Assembly (NCBI RefSeq): GCF_000091305.1
Contig: NC_013929.1
Location: 4,278,001 to 4,342,000 of the forward strand
DNA length: 64,000 nucleotides
From: Streptomyces scabiei 87.22
Lineage (GTDB): Bacteria; Actinomycetota; Actinomycetes; Streptomycetales; Streptomycetaceae
Reading direction: 5' to 3'
Below are positions 34,734-43,056 of this stretch, one piece after another. The stretch's first letter is position 1, and each line of letters starts with the position of its first letter. Made by a program: the position numbers and the translations under genes. The notes beneath the pieces were generated by a model that saw nothing but the letters and a program-made list of their open reading frames with translations, was not told the origin of the DNA and did not search any database.

Positions 34734-35432
34734 TCAGGTGGTCGTGTGCGCGGGGCGCGCGCCGCCCACCTCGCCCTCCCAGCGCCGGTACAGGGTGTGG
34801 GGGACGCCCGCCGCGTCCAGCACCCGTCCGGCGACGAAGTCCACCAGGTCCTGGATGTGCGTGGCTCCCGCGTAGAAGGCCGGGGACGCGGGCAGTACGG
34901 TCGCGCCCGCCTCGTCCAGGGTCACCAGGTGCCGCAGGGTCTGGCCGTTGAGCGGGGTCTCGCGTACGGCGACCACCAGGCGGCGGCCCTCCTTGAGCGT
35001 CACGCTCGCCGCCCGCTGCAGCAGGTCCTTGGAGAGCCCCAGGGCCACGCCCGCGACGCACGCGGTCGACGCGGGCACGACCAGCATCCCCTTGACGGGG
35101 TACGAGCCCGAGGACGGTCCGGCGGCCAGGTCCCCGGCGCTCCAGTGCCGCACGCGCTCGTCGTCGAGGTGCACGGCGAACGTGCCGGGCTTGCCGTCGG
35201 CGCCCCGGGCCAGCCATTCCCGCAGGTCCTCGCGCCAGTGGGCGTCCCGGAAGGAGATACCCGTCTCGTCGAGCAGGGTGAGCCGTGAGGCCCGGGACAC
35301 CACGAGGTCGACGCTCTCGCCGGCGGCGAGGAGCGCGCGCAGCACGGCCGCGGCGTATGGGGTGCCGGATGCGCCGGACACCCCTACGATCCAAGGCGTA
35401 CGCGGCGTCTTCCCTGGCTTGACTGGGTTCAC
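34734..35432 (-). CDS. UbiX-like flavin prenyltransferase (MqnM type)
   Basis: UbiX-type enzymes make prenylated FMN, the cofactor of UbiD decarboxylases. The 232-residue protein starts PWIVGVSGASGTPYAAAVLRAL (FMN-binding motif), then has VVPASTACVAGVALGLSKDL and EGRRLVVAVRETPLNGQTL, all typical, and ends DAAGVPHTLYRRWEGE. A UbiD-like partner gene lies about 2.2 kb to the right (37659), so this one probably serves the late futalosine-pathway decarboxylation. The GTG at 35432 is used. Confidence 0.9.
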   Translation of the reverse strand: MNPVKPGKTPRTPWIVGVSGASGTPYAAAVLRALLAAGESVDLVVSRASRLTLLDETGISFRDAHWREDLREWLARGADGKPGTFAVHLDDERVRHWSAGDLAAGPSSGSYPVKGMLVVPASTACVAGVALGLSKDLLQRAASVTLKEGRRLVVAVRETPLNGQTLRHLVTLDEAGATVLPASPAFYAGATHIQDLVDFVAGRVLDAAGVPHTLYRRWEGEVGGARPAHTTT

Positions 35433-35528
35433 GACCCCGAGCCTATCCGGCGCCGCGGGGCGGGAACCGGTCAAGGGGGCATGACCGTTTTCCCGGAGGG
35501 ACGAGTCGAGTCGAGACGGGGGTCGGAC

Positions 35529-36152
35529 ATGGCGGGTGGAGTGCGCGGGGCACTGAGTCCCGAGCGGGAGTGGTCGCACGGGGACCGGGCGAGGGCCGCG
35601 GCCAAACTGATGGTGGGCTGGGTGGCGCTGCTGTGGCTGCTCGAAGTGATCGACGTGGCGACGGGTCACGCGCTGGACGACTTCGGGATCGTCCCCCGTT
35701 CGGTGCCCGAGCTGGCGGATGTCGTGCCCGCCTCGTTCATCCACTTCGGCTTCGGCCATGTCGCGGCGAACAGCGTGCCGCTGCTGGTGCTGGGGTTCCT
35801 CTCGGCGCTCGGGGGTCTGCGGCGCTTCGCCGCCGTCTGCGCGCTGATCATCGTCGCGGACGGGCTGGGCGTCTGGCTCGTGTCCCCCGACAACACGAAC
35901 ACGGCCGGTGCCTCCGGCGTCGTCTTCGGGCTCTTCGGCTTCCTCGTCGTCACCGGCTTCGTCGAGCGCCGGCTGCTGGGGGTCGCGGTGGGTGTCCTGG
36001 TCGCGGCCGTCTGGGGCGGCGCGATCTTCGCGGGCATAGCCCCGAACGAGACCGGCATCAGCTGGCAGGGTCATCTGATCGGGCTGGTGGCGGGGGTGGT
36101 GGCGGCGTTCGTCTTCCGACGCCGCGAACCCCGCACGGCGCTCACCGCGTAG
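35529..36152 (+). CDS. Rhomboid family intramembrane serine protease
   Basis: This 207-residue membrane protein has the rhomboid dyad: Ser129 in NTAGASGVVFGL and His182 in SWQGHLIGLVAGV. It also has the early HFGFGHVAANS motif (residues 72-82) that matches the conserved His/Asn loop of rhomboids. About six spans are seen. The ATG at 35529 has GGGGGTC seven bases before; an earlier ATG at 35481 has its ribosome site too close. It is transcribed divergently from the UbiX-like gene. Substrates are unknown. Confidence 0.87.
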   Translation: MAGGVRGALSPEREWSHGDRARAAAKLMVGWVALLWLLEVIDVATGHALDDFGIVPRSVPELADVVPASFIHFGFGHVAANSVPLLVLGFLSALGGLRRFAAVCALIIVADGLGVWLVSPDNTNTAGASGVVFGLFGFLVVTGFVERRLLGVAVGVLVAAVWGGAIFAGIAPNETGISWQGHLIGLVAGVVAAFVFRRREPRTALTA

Positions 36153-36714
36153 GGCGCGCCTTCGGGTCCACGGGGAGCCGGCCGGTGGCGATGGTGAGCT
36201 TGCCCAGGGGGGTGTCGAGGGTCAGGTCAGGGCCGTAGGGAATGGTGTCGCGGCCCCGGTAGCCGTCAGGGCCGGGGTTCCACATCGTGACGGCGTGGCC
36301 CTGGAGCGGGTCCAGGATCACGTAGTGGGTGACGCCCAGGGCGGCATACCGGCGGGGCTTGATCTCGTAGTCACGGCGAATGCTTTCCGGCGACACCACT
36401 TCGGCCACGAACTCGATCAGGTCGGCGGGATACGAGCTGCGGTTCTCCGCCTCCGCCTCCGCCGGGATGACCGCGATGTCCGGGCAGAACTCGTTGGCGT
36501 CGTCGAACGGGAACGCCACGTCGCTGACCAGTGCCCAGGTCGGCGGAAGCTGATCCTCCAGGTCCCTTGACACCCTCAGGATCGTCTTCCCGTGGAACGG
36601 CCTGACCGGGTTCATCACGATGCTGCCCTCGACAATCTCCGTCAGATAGCCGGGGAACATGTCCTCCAGCCTGCTGAGCTGCGAGTGCAGGCGGTCAATG
36701 CCCGAGACGGTCAC
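36142..36714 (-). CDS. Uma2 family (DUF820) putative endonuclease
   Basis: This 190-residue protein of the PD-(D/E)xK-like Uma2 family shows an N-terminal TEIVEGSIVMNPVRPFHG, the acidic CPDIAVIP, the EVVSPES strand, and the tail KPRRYAALGVTHYVILDP, all in the usual order. Family members are very common in Streptomyces and cyanobacteria; nuclease activity is inferred from fold only and the role is unknown. It overlaps the end of the converging rhomboid gene by 11 bases. Confidence 0.85.
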   Translation of the reverse strand: MTVSGIDRLHSQLSRLEDMFPGYLTEIVEGSIVMNPVRPFHGKTILRVSRDLEDQLPPTWALVSDVAFPFDDANEFCPDIAVIPAEAEAENRSSYPADLIEFVAEVVSPESIRRDYEIKPRRYAALGVTHYVILDPLQGHAVTMWNPGPDGYRGRDTIPYGPDLTLDTPLGKLTIATGRLPVDPKARPTR

Positions 36715-36759
36715 GCTGGCCTCCCTGGGGTCCTGCCCTCGATGGTAGGCCGCACCATT

Positions 36760-37662
36760 TCAGAAGGTCAGACCCCGAACCAGAAGATCCAGCAGCGCAC
36801 ACACGAACAGGGCAATGCCGATGAACCCGTTGACCGAGAAGAACGCCCGGTTCAGACGGGACAGGTCGTGCGGACGCACGATCGTGTGCTCGTACACGAA
36901 CGCGCCCGCCACGATCGCCAGCCCCAGCCACAGGAACGCGCCCGCGTCGGTGAGGACCGCGTACCAGGCGAACAGGGCCGTCGTCAGGACGTGACAGACC
37001 CGCGCCGCCCAGACCGCCGCCGGGACGCCGAAGCGGGCCGGCACCGACAGCACGCCGGACTCGCGGTCGGAGTCGATGTCCTGGCAGGCGTAGATGAGGT
37101 CGAAGCCGCCGATCCAGATGCCGACCGCCAGGCCGAGGACGACCGCCTCCCACGACCACTCCCCCGTGACGGCGAGCCAGCCGCCGACGGGCCCCATGGC
37201 CTGGGCGAGACCGAGGATGGCCTGGGGGTAGTTCGTGAAGCGTTTGCCGTACGGGTAGACCACCATCGGGATCACCGCGACGGGCGCCAGCGCGAGGCAG
37301 AGCGGGTTCAGCAGCGCCGCCGAGCCGAGGAAGATCACGACCGCGATCAGCGCGCCGGTCCACGCGTGCTTGACCGACATCGCGCCGGTCACCAGTTCAC
37401 GGTGGGCCGTACGCGGGTTACGGGCGTCGATCTCCCGGTCGATGATCCGGTTGACCGCCATCGCGAAGGTGCGCAGGCCCACCATGCAGACGGTGACCAG
37501 GAGCAGCCGTACCCAGTGGACGTTGCCGTCCAGCCGGAACATGGCGGTGAGCGCGGCGATGTACGCGAAGGGCAGCGCGAAGATCGAGTGCTCGATCATC
37601 ACCAGGCGCAGGAACGCCTTGGTGCGGCCCGGCTGCGGGATCGCGGCGGAGGCGCTGGTCAC
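36760..37662 (-). CDS. mqnP: UbiA-type prenyltransferase of the futalosine pathway
   Basis: MqnP puts the polyprenyl tail on the naphthoate ring in the membrane. The 300-residue multi-span protein has the first Asp-rich motif as NRIIDREIDARNPRT and the second as YACQDIDSDRESG, both binding prenyl diphosphate through Mg2+. The GTG at 37662 overlaps the stop of the UbiD-like gene (GTGA). This coupling to a UbiD-like decarboxylase identifies it as the menaquinone rather than haem-O or phylloquinone enzyme. Confidence 0.92.
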   Translation of the reverse strand: MTSASAAIPQPGRTKAFLRLVMIEHSIFALPFAYIAALTAMFRLDGNVHWVRLLLVTVCMVGLRTFAMAVNRIIDREIDARNPRTAHRELVTGAMSVKHAWTGALIAVVIFLGSAALLNPLCLALAPVAVIPMVVYPYGKRFTNYPQAILGLAQAMGPVGGWLAVTGEWSWEAVVLGLAVGIWIGGFDLIYACQDIDSDRESGVLSVPARFGVPAAVWAARVCHVLTTALFAWYAVLTDAGAFLWLGLAIVAGAFVYEHTIVRPHDLSRLNRAFFSVNGFIGIALFVCALLDLLVRGLTF

Positions 37663-39116
37663 AGGCCGTACTCCTTCCAGCGGCGGTCGACGAGCGCCGC
37701 CGTGGCCGGGTCGGACTCGACCATGTCGGGCCAGCCCCCGTCCCGCGTGTAGCCCTCCTCGATCCACTTCTTCGTCGCGTCGATGCCCGCCTTGCCGCCC
37801 CAGAACTGCTGGTAGGAGGCGTGGTCCAGATGGTCCACCGGGCCCTCGACGATCGAGAGGTCGCGGGCGTAGTCCGTGTTGCCCAGCGCCCGCCAGGCGA
37901 CCTCGTGGAGGTCGTGGACGTCGCAGTCGGAGTCGACGACGACGATCAGTTTGGTCAGGGACATCATGTGGGCGCCCCAGATCGCGTGCATGACCTTCTG
38001 CGCGTGCTTGGGGTACTTCTTGTCGATCGAGATGATCGCGCAGTTGTGGAAGCCGCCCGCCTCGGGGAGGTGGTAGTCCACGATGTCCGGGACGATGATC
38101 TTCAGCAGGGGCAGGAAGAAGCGTTCCGTCGCCCGTCCCAGCGGTCCGTCCTCGGTCGGCGGGCGGCCCACGACGATCGACTGCAGCAGCGGCCGCTTCC
38201 GCATCGTCACGCAGTCGATCTTCAGTGCGGGGAACGGTTCCTGCGGGGTGTAGAAGCCGGTGTGGTCGCCGAACGGGCCCTCGGGGAGCATCTCGCCGGG
38301 CTCCAGCCAGCCCTCGATCACGACCTCCGCCTGCGCCGGCACCTGCAGCGGCACGGTCTTGCAGTCGACCATCTCGATCCGCTTGCCCGAGACGAACCCG
38401 GCGAACAGGTACTCGTCGATGTCCCCGGGGAGCGGGGCCGTGGAGGCGTACGTCACGGCGGGCGGGCAGCCGAAGGCGATGGCGACCGGCAGCCGTTCGC
38501 CCCTCTTCGCCGCCACCTGGTAGTGGTTGCGGCTGTCCTTGTGGATCTGCCAGTGCATGCCGATGGTGCGCTTGTCGTGGCGCTGGAGGCGGTAGAGGCC
38601 GAGGTTGCGGACGCCGGTCTCGGGGTGCTTGGTGTGGGTGAGGCCGAGGTTGAAGAAGGAGCCGCCGTCCTTGGGCCAGGTGAAGAGGGCGGGGAGCAGG
38701 TCCAGGTCCACGTCCTCGCCCTGGAGGACCACCTCCTGCACGGGCGCGCTGTCGGCCTTCACCTTCTTCGGCGGGACGTGCGTCATCGCGCCGAGCTTCC
38801 CGAACGCCTCGCGCACCCCGACGAAGCCCTGCGGCAGCTCGGGCTTGAGCAGACCGCCGATCTTCTCGCTGATCTCGCCGTACGACTTCAGGCCGAGGGC
38901 CTTCAGCAGGCGGCGGTCGGTGCCGAAGACGTTCATCGCGAGGGGCATCGAGGAGCCCTTCACGTTCTCGAACAGCAGGGCGGGGCCGCCGGCCTTGTTG
39001 ACCCGGTCGACGATCTCCCCGACCTCCAGGTAGGGGTCGACTTCGGCCTTGATGCGCTTGAGATCGCCCTCGCGCTCCAGTGCGCGGAGCAGGGAGCGAA
39101 GATCGTCGTAAGCCAT
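37659..39116 (-). CDS. UbiD family decarboxylase of menaquinone synthesis (MqnL type)
   Basis: UbiD enzymes use prenylated FMN to remove an aromatic carboxylate; here the substrate should be the naphthoate intermediate of the futalosine route. The 485-residue protein starts MAYDDLRSLLRALEREGDL and contains the FMN region MHWQIHKDSRNHY. The catalytic Glu-Arg-Glu region lies around EGPFGDHTGFYTPQEPFP, and the C-terminal VDSDCDVHDLHEVAWRALGN is typical. It is coupled to mqnP by a four-base overlap and needs the UbiX-like product (34734). Confidence 0.92.
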   Translation of the reverse strand: MAYDDLRSLLRALEREGDLKRIKAEVDPYLEVGEIVDRVNKAGGPALLFENVKGSSMPLAMNVFGTDRRLLKALGLKSYGEISEKIGGLLKPELPQGFVGVREAFGKLGAMTHVPPKKVKADSAPVQEVVLQGEDVDLDLLPALFTWPKDGGSFFNLGLTHTKHPETGVRNLGLYRLQRHDKRTIGMHWQIHKDSRNHYQVAAKRGERLPVAIAFGCPPAVTYASTAPLPGDIDEYLFAGFVSGKRIEMVDCKTVPLQVPAQAEVVIEGWLEPGEMLPEGPFGDHTGFYTPQEPFPALKIDCVTMRKRPLLQSIVVGRPPTEDGPLGRATERFFLPLLKIIVPDIVDYHLPEAGGFHNCAIISIDKKYPKHAQKVMHAIWGAHMMSLTKLIVVVDSDCDVHDLHEVAWRALGNTDYARDLSIVEGPVDHLDHASYQQFWGGKAGIDATKKWIEEGYTRDGGWPDMVESDPATAALVDRRWKEYGL

Positions 39117-39210
39117 GCGGTCAAGTATCCCCGAGGGGCTACCCTGACCCCGTCACGGGGCCCCGAGCACTGCCCCGATGTCACCACCACCGCTTCCAGG
39201 GGGCCGTTCC

Positions 39211-39618
39211 ATGCTCAGGGTGTTGATGTACCTCGTGCCGCTGGCGCTGACGATCTACGCCTTCATCGACTGCCTCAACACCCCCGAGGACGAGGCGAAG
39301 CACCTGCCGAAGATCGCCTGGGTCTTCATCATCCTGCTGTTCTGGATCGTCGGCCCCATCGCCTGGCTCGTCGCCGGAAAGCTGCGGGGTGGCCCCGGCG
39401 GCGGACGCACGCCCTCCGAGTGGCACCGCAACCATCGCACCGAGTACGTCGCCCCCGACGACAACCCCGAGTTCCTGAAGTCCCTCGCCGAGGACAACAA
39501 GAAGGACGAGTCCCTCCTCAAGAGCTGGGAGGCCGACCTCCGCCGCCGCGAGGAGGAGTTGAGGCGCCAGGAGCAGGAGAAGGGCGAGCAGCGGGACAAG
39601 AAGGACAGCGAGGACTGA
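39211..39618 (+). CDS. PLD nuclease N-terminal domain (PLDc_N) membrane protein
   Basis: This 135-residue protein has two spans (VLMYLVPLALTIYAFIDCLN and IAWVFIILLFWIVGPIAWLVAG) matching the short PLDc_N membrane domain. A charged, Glu/Lys/Arg-rich coiled-coil tail follows (LRRREEELRRQEQEKGEQ). There is no phospholipase domain. The start ATG at 39211 has AGGGGG eight bases before it. Function is unknown; it is common next to the mqn genes of Streptomyces. Confidence 0.82.
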   Translation: MLRVLMYLVPLALTIYAFIDCLNTPEDEAKHLPKIAWVFIILLFWIVGPIAWLVAGKLRGGPGGGRTPSEWHRNHRTEYVAPDDNPEFLKSLAEDNKKDESLLKSWEADLRRREEELRRQEQEKGEQRDKKDSED

Positions 39619-39666
39619 CGTCCGGGGAGGAGGACGGCGAGGACCGGCGTACGCCGAGGAAGCCCC

Positions 39667-40389
39667 GTGCCGCACCGGCAGCACCCGCCCCGCCTGCGCC
39701 CCGTCGACCTCGCGCGCCTGTCCGGCGTCTCCACCCAGCAGATCCGCAACTACGAGGCGGCCGGGGTGCTCCCGCCGGTCCCGCGCACGGAGTCGGGGTA
39801 CCGGGTCTTCGGGGACGCGCACCGGCGGGCCCTGCTGACGTACCGGGCCCTGTCGAAGGGGTACGGGGCGGTGGCGGCCACCCGGATCATGCGGACCGTG
39901 CACGAGGGGGACGTGCCGGGGGCGCTGGCGCTGGTGGACGAGGCGCACGCGGCGCTGCACACGGAGCGGGTGGCGCTGCGGGCGACCACTGAGGCGCTGC
40001 GGACGCTGGCCGGGGAGCCGCCCGAGGACGACGTCCCCGGCACCGACCTGCTGATCGGGGAGGTCGCGGCCCTGCTCGGGGTCCGCACCTCGACGCTCCG
40101 CGTCTGGGAGGCCGCCGGTCTCCTCGCGCCCCGCCGCGAGCGCGGCACCGGCTACCGCCACTACGCCCCCGACGAGGTGCGCGACGCCCGCTTCATCCTC
40201 GCCCTGCGCCGCAGCCACTACCTCCTGGACCAGATCCGCCCCGTCCTGGAGGACCTCCGCGACGAGGGCGGCACCGAGGCGCTGCGGACCGCGGTCACGA
40301 CCCGTCACACCGCCCTGACCGCCCGTACGGCGGCCATGCTGGAGGGGGCGGGCCACCTGCACACGTACCTGACCCACACCGATACCTGA
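39667..40389 (+). CDS. Tandem MerR-type transcriptional regulator (TioE-like)
   Basis: The 240-residue protein has two MerR winged-helix domains. The first (about residues 10-80) has VDLARLSGVSTQQIRNYEAAGVLPP and the second (about 125-200) LLIGEVAALLGVRTSTLRVWEAAGLLAP. Each is followed by GYR-type wing sequences. This double build is known from TioE-like regulators. The GTG at 39667 has GAGGAAG before it. It is directly upstream of the gas vesicle cluster and could regulate it, but it could also act elsewhere. Confidence 0.87.
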   Translation: MPHRQHPPRLRPVDLARLSGVSTQQIRNYEAAGVLPPVPRTESGYRVFGDAHRRALLTYRALSKGYGAVAATRIMRTVHEGDVPGALALVDEAHAALHTERVALRATTEALRTLAGEPPEDDVPGTDLLIGEVAALLGVRTSTLRVWEAAGLLAPRRERGTGYRHYAPDEVRDARFILALRRSHYLLDQIRPVLEDLRDEGGTEALRTAVTTRHTALTARTAAMLEGAGHLHTYLTHTDT

Positions 40390-40405
40390 GAAATTCACAT
40401 ATGCC

Positions 40406-40429
40406 GCTTAAAAGGGCGATGATGGGTAT
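40406..40429 (+). promoter_or_regulatory. SigB-type (stress sigma) promoter of the gas vesicle cluster
   Basis: GCTT (40406-40409) is followed after 14 bases by GGGTAT (40424-40429). This fits the Streptomyces SigB-family promoter (GNNT-N14/15-GGGTAT). Transcription would start near 40436, only about 14 bases before the gvpO ATG, so the leader is minimal. Sigma-B-type control would make gas vesicle genes osmotic-stress induced; this is inference from sequence. Confidence 0.5.
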
Positions 40430-40449
40430 ACGGACAAGAGGTGACAGTG

Positions 40450-40776
40450 ATGAACGGTCGGGAGTCGGAGAAGCGCCGTTCCTCGTCGCGGCAGTCGGAG
40501 TCCGCCGAGGACCGCGTCTCCGCGCCCGAGGCCATGCGGAACGCGATCGAGCAGCTCGCCGAGCTGCTGGGCCGCGCTCCCGAGTCCGTTTCCGCGCTGA
40601 AGCCGACCGAGGAGGGCTGGGAGGCCCAGGTCGAGGTCCTGGAACTGGAGCGCGTCCCGCAGACGACCAGTGTGATGGCCGCCTACCGGGTCGCCCTGGA
40701 TCCCGCGGGCAAGCTGCTGGCGTACGAGCGCGGCCGGCGGTACACGCGCGCACAGGTCGACCGGGGTTCCCGCTGA
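40450..40776 (+). CDS. gvpO: Gas vesicle protein GvpO
   Basis: GvpO is a small accessory or regulatory protein of gas vesicle formation. The 108-residue protein has the conserved AIEQLAELLGRAPESVSAL, then GWEAQVEVLELERVPQT and the end LLAYERGRRYTRAQVDRG. It is the first gene of the cluster, and the ATG at 40450 has GAGGTGACAG before it. The N-terminal Ser/Arg/Glu-rich stretch is variable. Confidence 0.88.
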   Translation: MNGRESEKRRSSSRQSESAEDRVSAPEAMRNAIEQLAELLGRAPESVSALKPTEEGWEAQVEVLELERVPQTTSVMAAYRVALDPAGKLLAYERGRRYTRAQVDRGSR

Positions 40777-40891
40777 GCCGCCGAGGTCGCGGCCACCGCT
40801 GACCCGCCTCGCGGATCCCGGTGGCCCCCGACACGGTCGCGCCCCGAAAGCCCTCCGGCGTACGGCTTCCCGTACCGGAAGGGAAGAGATC

Positions 40892-41350
40892 GTGACTGTG
40901 GTGCCGCAGAGCGAGGGCGGCGCCGGTGCCGCCCGTGGCGGTGGCTCCGGGAACCTCTACGACGTGCTGGAACTGGTCCTCGACCGGGGCCTGGTCATCG
41001 ATGCGTTCGTGCGGGTGTCCCTGGTGGGCATCGAGATCCTGAAGATCGACGCCCGGGTCGTGGTGGCCAGCGTCGACACCTACCTGCGCTTCGCCGAGGC
41101 GTGCAACCGGCTGGACCTGGAATCGGGACGCAAGGCCCCCTCCCAGCTGACGGACATCGTCGGGAACACCGTCGAGTCGGGCGCCAAGGGCAAGAGCAAA
41201 GGGGCGCTCACGGGCGCTGTCGAGGCCGTCACCGACTCGCTCCACAAGGGGCGCGGGGACGACGACGACCGCGAGTCCGGCCGCGAGAGGCAGCGCGTGC
41301 GCTCCGAGCGCGGCGCGAGCCGCCGTTCCTCCCGAGAGCGTGAGGAGTGA
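40892..41350 (+). CDS. gvpA: Gas vesicle structural protein GvpA
   Basis: GvpA forms the ribs of the gas vesicle shell. The core SGNLYDVLELVLDRGLVIDAFVRVSLVGIEILKIDARVVVASVDTYLRFAEA is complete (given here in parts: LYDVLELVLDRGLVIDA, VSLVGIEILKIDARVVVAS). The 152-residue protein has the long Streptomyces C-terminal tail rich in Ser, Arg, Glu and Asp. Three GvpA-family proteins occur in this cluster; this one, second in order, is the usual shell protein. The GTG at 40892 has GGAAGGGAAG before it. Confidence 0.9.
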   Translation: MTVVPQSEGGAGAARGGGSGNLYDVLELVLDRGLVIDAFVRVSLVGIEILKIDARVVVASVDTYLRFAEACNRLDLESGRKAPSQLTDIVGNTVESGAKGKSKGALTGAVEAVTDSLHKGRGDDDDRESGRERQRVRSERGASRRSSREREE

Positions 41351-41358
41351 GCGAGCCG

Positions 41359-42072
41359 ATGTCGGTGTACGTCTACGCCATCACCAAGCAGGCGCATCCG
41401 CTGGGCCTGGACGACGTCAGGGGCGTCGGCGAGGACCCCGCCGAGCTGCGGGCCGTCAGCAGCGCCGGTCTGAGCGCCGTCGTCAGCGAGGCCCCCGAGG
41501 TGCTCTCGGTCAGCCGCCGGGACGTGGAGGCCCATCACGAGGTCCAGGAACAGCTCCGGTCCGACGGCACCATCCTCCCGCTGAGCTTCGGGTTCGTCGC
41601 CGAGGACGAGTCCGCCGTCGAGGCGCTGCTCCAGGAGCGGGCCGAGACCTACTCCCGGCGCCTGGACGAACTCACGGGGTGCGCGGAGTTCAACGTCAAG
41701 GGCGTGGCGGACGAGGACACCCTCCTGCGCGCCATCCTGACGGAGTCCGCGCAGGCCCGTGAGCTGAACGAGAGGATCCGCGAGGGCGGCGGTACGTACG
41801 ACGACCGCCTCGCCCTCGGTGAACTCGTGGCCGCGGAGGTGCAGGCCCGGCAGCAGGCGCTGGGTGAGGAGGCCCTGGCCGCGCTGCGGCCGTACGCCCG
41901 CGCCGAGCAGCTCTCGCCGCCGTCCCAGCAGTACTTCGTGAGCGCCTCCTTCCTGGTGGACGAGGAGCGGTCCGAGGAGTTCGCCGAGGCCGGCGGCGAG
42001 CTGGCCGAGGCGCTGGGTGAAGGCGCGGAGCTGCGGCTGCGCGGACCGCTGCCGCCGTACAGCTTCGTCTGA
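41359..42072 (+). CDS. gvpF: Gas vesicle protein GvpF
   Basis: GvpF/GvpL proteins bind GvpA during assembly. The protein begins MSVYVYAITKQAHPLGL. The GvpF/L core has SVSRRDVEAHHEVQEQL, then the LPLSFGFVAEDE segment, and the end FVSASFLVDEER with LRLRGPLPPYSFV. The ATG at 41359 is used; a GTG at 41347 overlapping the gvpA stop would add four residues. It is the only GvpF/L-family gene here. Confidence 0.9.
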   Translation: MSVYVYAITKQAHPLGLDDVRGVGEDPAELRAVSSAGLSAVVSEAPEVLSVSRRDVEAHHEVQEQLRSDGTILPLSFGFVAEDESAVEALLQERAETYSRRLDELTGCAEFNVKGVADEDTLLRAILTESAQARELNERIREGGGTYDDRLALGELVAAEVQARQQALGEEALAALRPYARAEQLSPPSQQYFVSASFLVDEERSEEFAEAGGELAEALGEGAELRLRGPLPPYSFV

Positions 42073-42097
42073 CGTGCGTGTTCCCTGAGGAGGCGCT

Positions 42098-42364
42098 GTG
42101 GTGGGACTGGTCGGAACCATTCTGACCTTGCCGTTCGCTCCCGTGCGGGGCGTCGGATGGGTGGTCGACAAGGTGCGGCAGGCCGCAGAGGACGAGTACT
42201 ACGACCCGGCTCCCGTCCAGGAGGAGCTGGTGCGGCTGGAGCGCGCGCGGGGCGAGGGGCAGGTCGGCGAGGAGGAGTTCGCGCGACGCGAGGAGGAGTT
42301 GCTGCACCGGCTGGAGGAGATCAGCGCCTACCGGCTCCAGCAGCAGAGAGAGGCACAGTCATGA
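42098..42364 (+). CDS. gvpG: Gas vesicle protein GvpG
   Basis: GvpG is a small accessory protein needed for vesicle assembly. The 88-residue protein has VGLVGTILTLPFAPVRGVGWV and a Glu/Arg-rich helical second half (EEFARREEELLHRLEEISAYR) typical of GvpG. The start GTG at 42098 is preceded by GAGGAGG; the stop overlaps gvpY by four bases. Confidence 0.88.
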   Translation: MVGLVGTILTLPFAPVRGVGWVVDKVRQAAEDEYYDPAPVQEELVRLERARGEGQVGEEEFARREEELLHRLEEISAYRLQQQREAQS

Positions 42365-43056
42365 ACAACGCCACGATCGGCGCCGCCGTCCTCGGCGGGT
42401 ACCTGCTGGGGCGGACGAAGAAGGCCAAACTCGCCCTCGGCCTGGGGGCGCTGCTGGCCGGCTCCCAGGTCAGACCCGGACAGCTGGGCAAGGCGATCGA
42501 CGCCCCGTTCCTCGGCGACCTCACCCGGCAGATCCGCACCGAACTGACGGGCGCGGGCAAGGCCGCGGCGACCTCCGTGCTGTCGTCGAAGGCCGACAGC
42601 CTGGCCGGATCCCTGCACGAACGCACCGCGGGCCTGCGGGAACGGGCCGAGGGGAACGACGCGCAGGACGAGGCGGAGACGGACACCGACCCGGATGCCG
42701 ACACCGACGACGAGGCCGACACCGACGACGAGGCCGAAGACGGCAGCGACGAGGAGCAGGACGACGGACAGGAAGACGCACAGGCCGACGCGGAGGACGA
42801 GGAGGGCGCCGGGGACGAGAACGGCGGGGAGGACGAGAAGGCCGCGGAGGGCCGGAAGCGGCCGGCCAAGCGGTCCGGCGGCGGCACCCGGTCCGGCGGC
42901 GGCACCACCGCCCGCAGGAGCGGCGGACGTTCGACGACCCCGCGCGGCGGGTCCACGACCCGCAAGAGCGCACCGCGCGCGACGAAGAAGACCGCCGCCG
43001 CGAGCCGCTCCAAGAGCGGCAGCGGCTCACGGTCGAGGAGGCAGGACGATGGCTGA
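42361..43056 (+). CDS. gvpY: Gas vesicle cluster protein GvpY
   Basis: GvpY is a Streptomyces-type cluster protein of unknown function. The 231-residue protein starts with a short helix-forming region (IGAAVLGGYLLGRTKKAKL). A middle of almost pure Asp/Glu (about residues 98-160) follows, then a Ser/Arg/Lys/Gly-rich end. The two-charge-block composition suggests disorder and phase-separating or nucleic-acid-like interaction. The name follows the S. coelicolor gvpOAFGYZJLSK order; homology beyond the N-terminus is weak because of low complexity. Confidence 0.7.
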   Translation: MNNATIGAAVLGGYLLGRTKKAKLALGLGALLAGSQVRPGQLGKAIDAPFLGDLTRQIRTELTGAGKAAATSVLSSKADSLAGSLHERTAGLRERAEGNDAQDEAETDTDPDADTDDEADTDDEAEDGSDEEQDDGQEDAQADAEDEEGAGDENGGEDEKAAEGRKRPAKRSGGGTRSGGGTTARRSGGRSTTPRGGSTTRKSAPRATKKTAAASRSKSGSGSRSRRQDDG

